The notes under the pieces were generated by a model. The model had not been told where the DNA came from and ran no database searches. It was given only the letters and a program-made list of their open reading frames with translations. From an uncultured Mucilaginibacter sp. (GTDB lineage: Bacteria; Bacteroidota; Bacteroidia; Sphingobacteriales; Sphingobacteriaceae): DNA of 64,000 bases. Where the stretch lies: NCBI RefSeq assembly GCF_913773635.1, contig NZ_CAJYGQ010000005.1, forward strand, positions 1-64,000. The letters are read 5' to 3'. Numbering within the stretch: the stretch's first letter is position 1; each line of letters opens with the position of its first letter. Below, one piece after another: positions 60,086-64,000 of the stretch. Made by a program: the position numbers and the translations under genes.

Positions 60086-60496
60086 TTACAGCTTTCGGTC
60101 AGCTTCGGTGATGGGCACATCATTTATGCTGGCATAACGTTTAGCCATTAGTCCATCTTCGTTAAACTCCCAGTTCTCGTTGCCATAAGCCCTGAACCAA
60201 TTACCGCTAAGGTCCTGGTATTCGTACTCAAAACGTACTGCAATGCGGTTATCGGTAAAAGCCCAAAGCTCCTTGCGTAATTTATAGTTAAGCTCACGTT
60301 CCCACTTGCGGCTTAAAAATTTAATAACCTCCGCACGTCCGTTAACAAATTGCGACCGGTTACGCCATTCGGTATCTATCGTGTAAGCTTGTGCAATTCT
60401 TTGCGGGTCTTGGCTATTCCACGCATCTTCGGCTAATTGTACCTTTTCAACAGCGGTTTCGTAATTGAAAGGAGGCAGTGGGTATCTTTTATCCAT
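60086..60496 (-). CDS. SnoaL-like (DUF1348) NTF2-fold protein
   Basis: About 136 residues of a DUF1348 protein: [73 protein letters not shown] and [29 protein letters not shown]. Cytosolic, function unknown; the fold often holds small polar ligands. A longer frame starts at 60520, but a -7 element at 60518-60525 overlaps it and [10 protein letters not shown] at 60496 is the family start. Confidence 0.86.
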   Translation of the reverse strand: MDKRYPLPPFNYETAVEKVQLAEDAWNSQDPQRIAQAYTIDTEWRNRSQFVNGRAEVIKFLSRKWERELNYKLRKELWAFTDNRIAVRFEYEYQDLSGNWFRAYGNENWEFNEDGLMAKRYASINDVPITEADRKL

Positions 60497-60517
60497 AAAG
60501 CATTTATTTGATTTATA

Positions 60518-60525
60518 CAAAGATA
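60518..60525 (-). promoter_or_regulatory. Candidate -7 promoter element of the DUF1348 gene
   Basis: Reads TATCTTTG on the minus strand, 21 bases upstream of ATG 60496. The remaining 225 bases up to the next gene are AT-rich and contain a small hairpin (CATATAGT / ACTATATG, 60592-60616); I see no gene there. Confidence 0.42.
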
Positions 60526-60751
60526 ACCTGCGTTGTAGTGCCTATTATGGTAGTATTTATGGTTTGTGTGGTAGTTTTAGGGGGTAATAAGCATATAGTT
60601 TCTGTATTACTATATGAGAGGTAAGGTACGAGCTGCAAGCGCACTCCAGTGGAGGTGAAATCTATTTTCCAATTAAAATAATAATTTATAGTGTATAATA
60701 TATTAATGTTATAATAATATATATTTATGAAAATTCTAAACCTTATTAATT

Positions 60752-61819
60752 ATGGACTTCAAAGACCAAATACTGCAATTGGCCGCCCGAGCAGAAAAAA
60801 TGCTCTCACAAATTCAAACAGAAGAAGCAACTAAAAATGCATTGATAATGCCATTTATTCAAATAATGGGCTATGATGTGTTTAATCCGTTCGAAGTTAA
60901 CCCTGAATTTATTGCGGATATTGGAATAAAAAAGGGAGAGAAGGTAGACTACGCAATTATGAAGGATGGCGAACCTGCAATATTAGTAGAGTGCAAACAT
61001 CACCTGGAAAATCTTGATCCACATAATTCCCAATTATTCAGATATTTTCATACCACTAAAGCCAAATTTGGCCTTCTATCTAACGGCATGACCTATCGCT
61101 TTTATACGGATTTGGTTGAAAAGAATAAAATGGATAGCACTCCTTTTTTTGAATTTAAGCTAACTGAAATTAAGGACGTGGAAATAGCTGAATTGAAAAA
61201 GTTCCACAAATCATATTTCGATGTTGAGAACATTACGAACACAGCGAGTGAATTGAAGTATTTAAATGAGTTAAAGGCTTTATTGAATAAAGAAATACAC
61301 AATCCTTCCGAAACTTTTGTTGCTTTCTTCACGAAGCAAGTTTATCCGGGCGTTTTAACTGCCAAAGTGAAGGAACAGTTTACACCCATAATTAAAAGGA
61401 CGTTTAACCAATTAATTAGCGATGCAATAAACGACAGATTAAAATCTGCACTTAATCAAGAAAAGGAAGCTGAAGCACAAGAGGTTGCAAAAGTTGAAGA
61501 GGAGCTCGAAAATCCTTCTTCTGGCATTGTAACTACCGAAGAGGAATTGGAGGGATTTTTCATTGTGAAATCGATTTTAAGACAAGTTGTCGACCATAGA
61601 AGAATTGACTACAGGGATGCCTTATCTTACTTTGCAATATTATTGGATGACAATAATCGCAAAACCATATGCCGATTGTACTTTAATACAGCACGTAAAT
61701 TCATTTCAATTTTTGATGAAAACAAGAAAGAAACTAAATATGAACTTCAAAATCTTGATGAAATATTCAACTATGCTGATAAGCTTAAGGAAGCAGTCAA
61801 TAGATTTGACAAAAAATAA
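60752..61819 (+). CDS. Orphan type I restriction endonuclease R-subunit N-terminal-like protein (PD-(D/E)xK nuclease)
   Basis: A 355-residue protein whose first 160 residues match the HsdR N-terminal nuclease domain: TEEATKNALIMPFIQIMGYDVFNPFEV, then D66 (EKVDYAI) and E80-C-K82 (ILVECKHH) forming a PD-(D/E)xK site. The rest is a helical, charged region (about 160-265) and a C-terminal strand-rich part (about 270-355). No helicase motor, HsdM or HsdS lies nearby, so it is not part of a type I system. Similar stand-alone proteins are common in bacteria, but their role is unproven. The gene is more AT-rich than its neighbours, which hints at transfer. Confidence 0.8.
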   Translation: MDFKDQILQLAARAEKMLSQIQTEEATKNALIMPFIQIMGYDVFNPFEVNPEFIADIGIKKGEKVDYAIMKDGEPAILVECKHHLENLDPHNSQLFRYFHTTKAKFGLLSNGMTYRFYTDLVEKNKMDSTPFFEFKLTEIKDVEIAELKKFHKSYFDVENITNTASELKYLNELKALLNKEIHNPSETFVAFFTKQVYPGVLTAKVKEQFTPIIKRTFNQLISDAINDRLKSALNQEKEAEAQEVAKVEEELENPSSGIVTTEEELEGFFIVKSILRQVVDHRRIDYRDALSYFAILLDDNNRKTICRLYFNTARKFISIFDENKKETKYELQNLDEIFNYADKLKEAVNRFDKK

Positions 61820-61824
61820 TTAAT

Positions 61825-61853
61825 AAAAAAGCCCGGCAAAACCGGGCTTTTTT
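61825..61853. terminator. Bidirectional terminator after the orphan nuclease gene
   Basis: Stem GCCCGG / CCGGGC with a 5-base loop, flanked by six A on the left and six T on the right, so it works on both strands. It lies between convergent stops at 61819 and 61894. Confidence 0.88.
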
Positions 61854-61893
61854 ATGTCAGTGATTGAACAGCTAATTTCAAGTAGAATAAAGT

Positions 61894-63117
61894 TTACGTA
61901 TCGCAACTCACATCATCCCATTCTGCATTCTGATATGATATGAGCCAATTCAATGCATAGTGCCGCTCATACACTACACCCGGGTGCACCTGTTTCATCT
62001 CCTGCATGTTTAGCCTCGCATCAACGCAAGCCCAGTCCAGCCTATAATACAGGTCGGCGGCATCTAATATCTCTTTTGGCGAACGGCTGATTGTGGCAGC
62101 ATCAATAAATGAATGCGGATCTCTGTCACTGCCAACCGGCTGATCGTCATCGGCAATGTCATTTAAATTGCACAAGTTTTCCGGAAAATCAAGTGTATTT
62201 ACCTTACCTAAGGCCCACATTAGTACGTAAATGTCTTCGGCTTTCCAAGTTTCAACGGTTTGCTTTTCGGCGGTGGGGTGCAGCAGGAAATCTTTTTCTT
62301 TAGAGGTAGCATGCTCCCACAGGTTATGTTGTTTTAAATAGTCAATAGCAACGTTTGGTGGTATAGTATTAAAAGCTACGTAGTTTACAACCGATAAAAC
62401 GCTTACACGGGTGGCTACTTCTTGTGCCGTCCTGAATACAACCTCATCTTCAGTTTCGATACAAGGTAAATTAACATTTACCTTAATGCCTTTGGCCTTA
62501 ATTATGGCTTCGCTATTCTCCTTTCGGGCTCTTTGTTCATCGGTAACCACCGACTGGTCTGCATCAAAGTGAGCTGTTTCTATTTGTACTTTCAACGTTT
62601 CAACTTCGCAGGCTCCGTTCCCGTCAATAAGTAAATTCAGGTTCTTATCTAAAAAGTGCTGCCCTTTCGACCGGCTGATTGGCGTATCGGGCTGAGCGAA
62701 AATGATAGCATCAAATTCAAGTGCCAAACGTTCAATCAGCGTTTTAAACTCTTTGGTTTCGCCCTTATCCTCACTTACGGTAAACTCACAATTTAAAGTT
62801 TGAATCTTGCGCAGCAATAGTGCCTGCACATCCGGTTTTGATGATGGCAGCGAAGCCACATAATTGTAAAGACCTTTCAGGTTGTTAGTAAATGCGCTGT
62901 CATCTCCTTCGGCAATTTGATAGGATGGCTTAGGTTTTTGCCGGTAAGATACTTTAATAACTTTTGACGAGCCGAATAATCCACCTTTAATGGTTAAATC
63001 GGCAAAATGGTCAGTGCCGTTTGCACTTTCCGATAGTTTTCCGTCGGGATAAATTTCCCTGATGATAGCAGTGATTTTTTCAAACCCAACGTGATGGGCA
63101 TATAAAGTACAAATCAT
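61894..63117 (-). CDS. DUF4272-domain protein
   Basis: About 407 residues. The C-terminal half is a DUF4272 domain: RARKENSEAIIKAKGIKVNVNLPCIETEDEVVFRTAQEVATRVSVLSVVNYVAF, EDIYVLMWALGKVNTLDFPENLCN, SRSPKEILDAADLYYRLDWACVDARL and VVYERHYALNWLISY. The N-terminal half (ICTLYAHHVGFEKITAIIREIYP) is a separate alpha/beta domain. Function unknown; it may be a toxin immunity protein, as other members have been found in such contexts, but no toxin is adjacent. MICTLYAHH at 63117 is chosen over 63129. Confidence 0.82.
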   Translation of the reverse strand: MICTLYAHHVGFEKITAIIREIYPDGKLSESANGTDHFADLTIKGGLFGSSKVIKVSYRQKPKPSYQIAEGDDSAFTNNLKGLYNYVASLPSSKPDVQALLLRKIQTLNCEFTVSEDKGETKEFKTLIERLALEFDAIIFAQPDTPISRSKGQHFLDKNLNLLIDGNGACEVETLKVQIETAHFDADQSVVTDEQRARKENSEAIIKAKGIKVNVNLPCIETEDEVVFRTAQEVATRVSVLSVVNYVAFNTIPPNVAIDYLKQHNLWEHATSKEKDFLLHPTAEKQTVETWKAEDIYVLMWALGKVNTLDFPENLCNLNDIADDDQPVGSDRDPHSFIDAATISRSPKEILDAADLYYRLDWACVDARLNMQEMKQVHPGVVYERHYALNWLISYQNAEWDDVSCDT

Positions 63118-63172
63118 GTTATAAGGCAATTGTAATTACATCAATAACCTAAGTTATATTTAAATGTTCAAC

Positions 63173-63199
63173 AAAAAAAGCCCGGTTTTACCGGGCTTT
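63173..63199 (-). terminator. Intrinsic terminator of odhB
   Basis: Stem AGCCCGG / CCGGGCT with a 5-base loop; on the minus strand seven T follow the stem. It lies 35 bases after the odhB stop at 63234. Confidence 0.85.
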
Positions 63200-63233
63200 C
63201 GATATTAAAACTGAATACTCAGTAAAAATCAAC

Positions 63234-64000
63234 TTAAACACCTAACAGCAAACGTGCAGGGTCTTCCAGTAGTTGTTTAACACGTACCAGGAAGCTTACT
63301 GATTCGCGACCGTCAACAATACGGTGATCGTATGACAGGGCTAGGTACATCATTGGGCGTATTACAACTTGACCGTTAACGGCTACCGGGCGCTCAATAA
63401 TGTTGTGCATACCCAAAATGGCCGACTGCGGCGCATTGATGATAGGGGTAGACATCATTGAACCAAAGATACCACCGTTAGTAATGGTGAAAGTACCGCC
63501 GGTCATATCTTCAATGGTCAGCTTGTTTTCACGGGCTTTACCGGCTAGAGTTACCACAGCTTTCTCAATTTCAGCCAGGCTCATGGCATCGGCATTGCGG
63601 ATGATAGGAACCACCAAGCCTTTCGGAGCCGATACAGCGATAGAAATATCAGCAAAGTTGCTGTACACAATTTCTTCACCCTCAATACGGGCACCTACAG
63701 CAGGCCACTCAGAAAGAGCCACACAAACTGCTTTGGTAAAGAACGACATAAAGCCTAAGCCTACACCGTGCTTCTCTTTAAACTTGTCTTTGTATTTTGA
63801 CCGTAGCTCCATAACCGGCTGCATATCAACCTCGTTAAATGTGGTTAGCATAGCTGTCTCGTTTTTAACAGCTACCAAACGTTTGGCTACTGTTTTACGA
63901 AGGTTGGTCATTTTTTCTCTGCGCTCTTCACGGGCACCTGATGCAGCCGGAGCTGATGCAGGTTGTGCGGCAGGTTTTGTAGCTGGTACAGCAGCCTCCG
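63234..64000 (-). CDS. odhB: Dihydrolipoyllysine succinyltransferase (E2 of 2-oxoglutarate dehydrogenase), C-terminal part
   Basis: The frame is open to the right edge of the window, giving the last 255 residues. They contain an Ala/Pro-rich linker ([13 protein letters not shown]), then the E2 catalytic domain opening [19 protein letters not shown], with the active site in [33 protein letters not shown]. This matches OdhB/SucB rather than pyruvate E2. The enzyme transfers succinyl groups from lipoyl to CoA in the TCA cycle. The lipoyl and E1-binding domains lie outside the window. Terminator follows. Confidence 0.93.
   Translation of the reverse strand, partial: EAAVPATKPAAQPASAPAASGAREERREKMTNLRKTVAKRLVAVKNETAMLTTFNEVDMQPVMELRSKYKDKFKEKHGVGLGFMSFFTKAVCVALSEWPAVGARIEGEEIVYSNFADISIAVSAPKGLVVPIIRNADAMSLAEIEKAVVTLAGKARENKLTIEDMTGGTFTITNGGIFGSMMSTPIINAPQSAILGMHNIIERPVAVNGQVVIRPMMYLALSYDHRIVDGRESVSFLVRVKQLLEDPARLLLGV

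Noticed and set aside
60592..60616. Hairpin CATATAGT / ACTATATG as an RNA gene or terminator
   Set aside because: AT-rich, without a T-run or conserved context; no known RNA family recognised.
60752..61819. Type I restriction-modification system
   Set aside because: Only the HsdR N-terminal domain is present; there is no helicase, HsdM or HsdS in the window.

Overview
The window is a chromosomal segment of a Bacteroidota bacterium, most likely a member of the Sphingobacteriaceae (Mucilaginibacter/Pedobacter-like). Four observations support this: a gldKLMN type IX secretion/gliding cluster with gldB and a PorW/SprE-type lipoprotein; a secreted subtilase with a C-terminal T9SS sorting domain; repeated Bacteroidota -7 promoter motifs (TAnnTTTG) with little Shine-Dalgarno signal; and Bacteroidota-typical families (DUF4271, DUF4136, DUF4272, DUF4349, FAS1, extended RluA). 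No tRNA, rRNA, CRISPR array, insertion sequence or prophage was recognised. No gene-free stretch exceeds about 300 bases.

Layout. 1-5.3 kb: the 3' end of an unknown gene, a PfkB sugar kinase, a secreted NTF2-like protein, a JmjC/cupin protein, a fasciclin-domain protein, HemW and an HPP-family membrane protein. 5.4-12.1 kb: DUF4271 and HemD, then gldK-gldL-gldM-gldN, the core ring and motor of the T9SS. 12.2-19.3 kb (minus strand): uvrC, then an sprE/porW-pbp1A pair separated by 3 bases. 19.4-25.2 kb: F-type ATP synthase operon (atpZ/I-like, atpB, E, F, H, A, G) without atpD and atpC. 25.4-33.4 kb: DUF4349 lipoprotein, a small membrane protein, gldB divergent from nadE, two DUF4136 lipoproteins, an AsmA-like protein and a small secreted protein. 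33.5-41.7 kb: T9SS-cargo subtilase, a barrel-like protein, gamma-glutamyltransferase, MarR regulator and two FKBP lipoproteins. 41.7-49.2 kb: a probable light/UV-response neighbourhood with CPD photolyase, two NAD(P)-binding epimerase-like proteins, an ABC1/UbiB kinase, a HAD phosphatase and a TetR regulator, divergent from cryptochrome-DASH. 49.3-57.4 kb: RluA-type pseudouridine synthase, an Omp85-like barrel, parE, a secreted protein, an APC permease and a TPR protein. 57.4-64 kb: membrane-anchored XRE regulator, Crp/Fnr regulator, PRISE-type reductase, SnoaL-like protein, orphan HsdR-N nuclease, DUF4272 protein and the 3' portion of odhB/sucB.

The clearest functional unit is the T9SS: GldK/GldN (periplasmic ring), GldL/GldM (inner-membrane motor), SprE/PorW, GldB and one likely substrate, the subtilase. 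The ATP synthase genes form a second unit, with hairpins and degenerate repeats in three of their gaps. The most checkable new signal is a perfect FNR-type box between a Crp/Fnr gene, whose recognition helix carries the FNR-type E-x-x-S-R residues, and a PRISE reductase gene. Several genes (hemW, DUF4271, marR) appear to start only 5-7 bases after a -7 promoter element, suggesting leaderless or near-leaderless mRNAs. I did not find a wholly new multigene system; the best candidates are the photolyase/UbiB/TetR neighbourhood and the FNR-box module.
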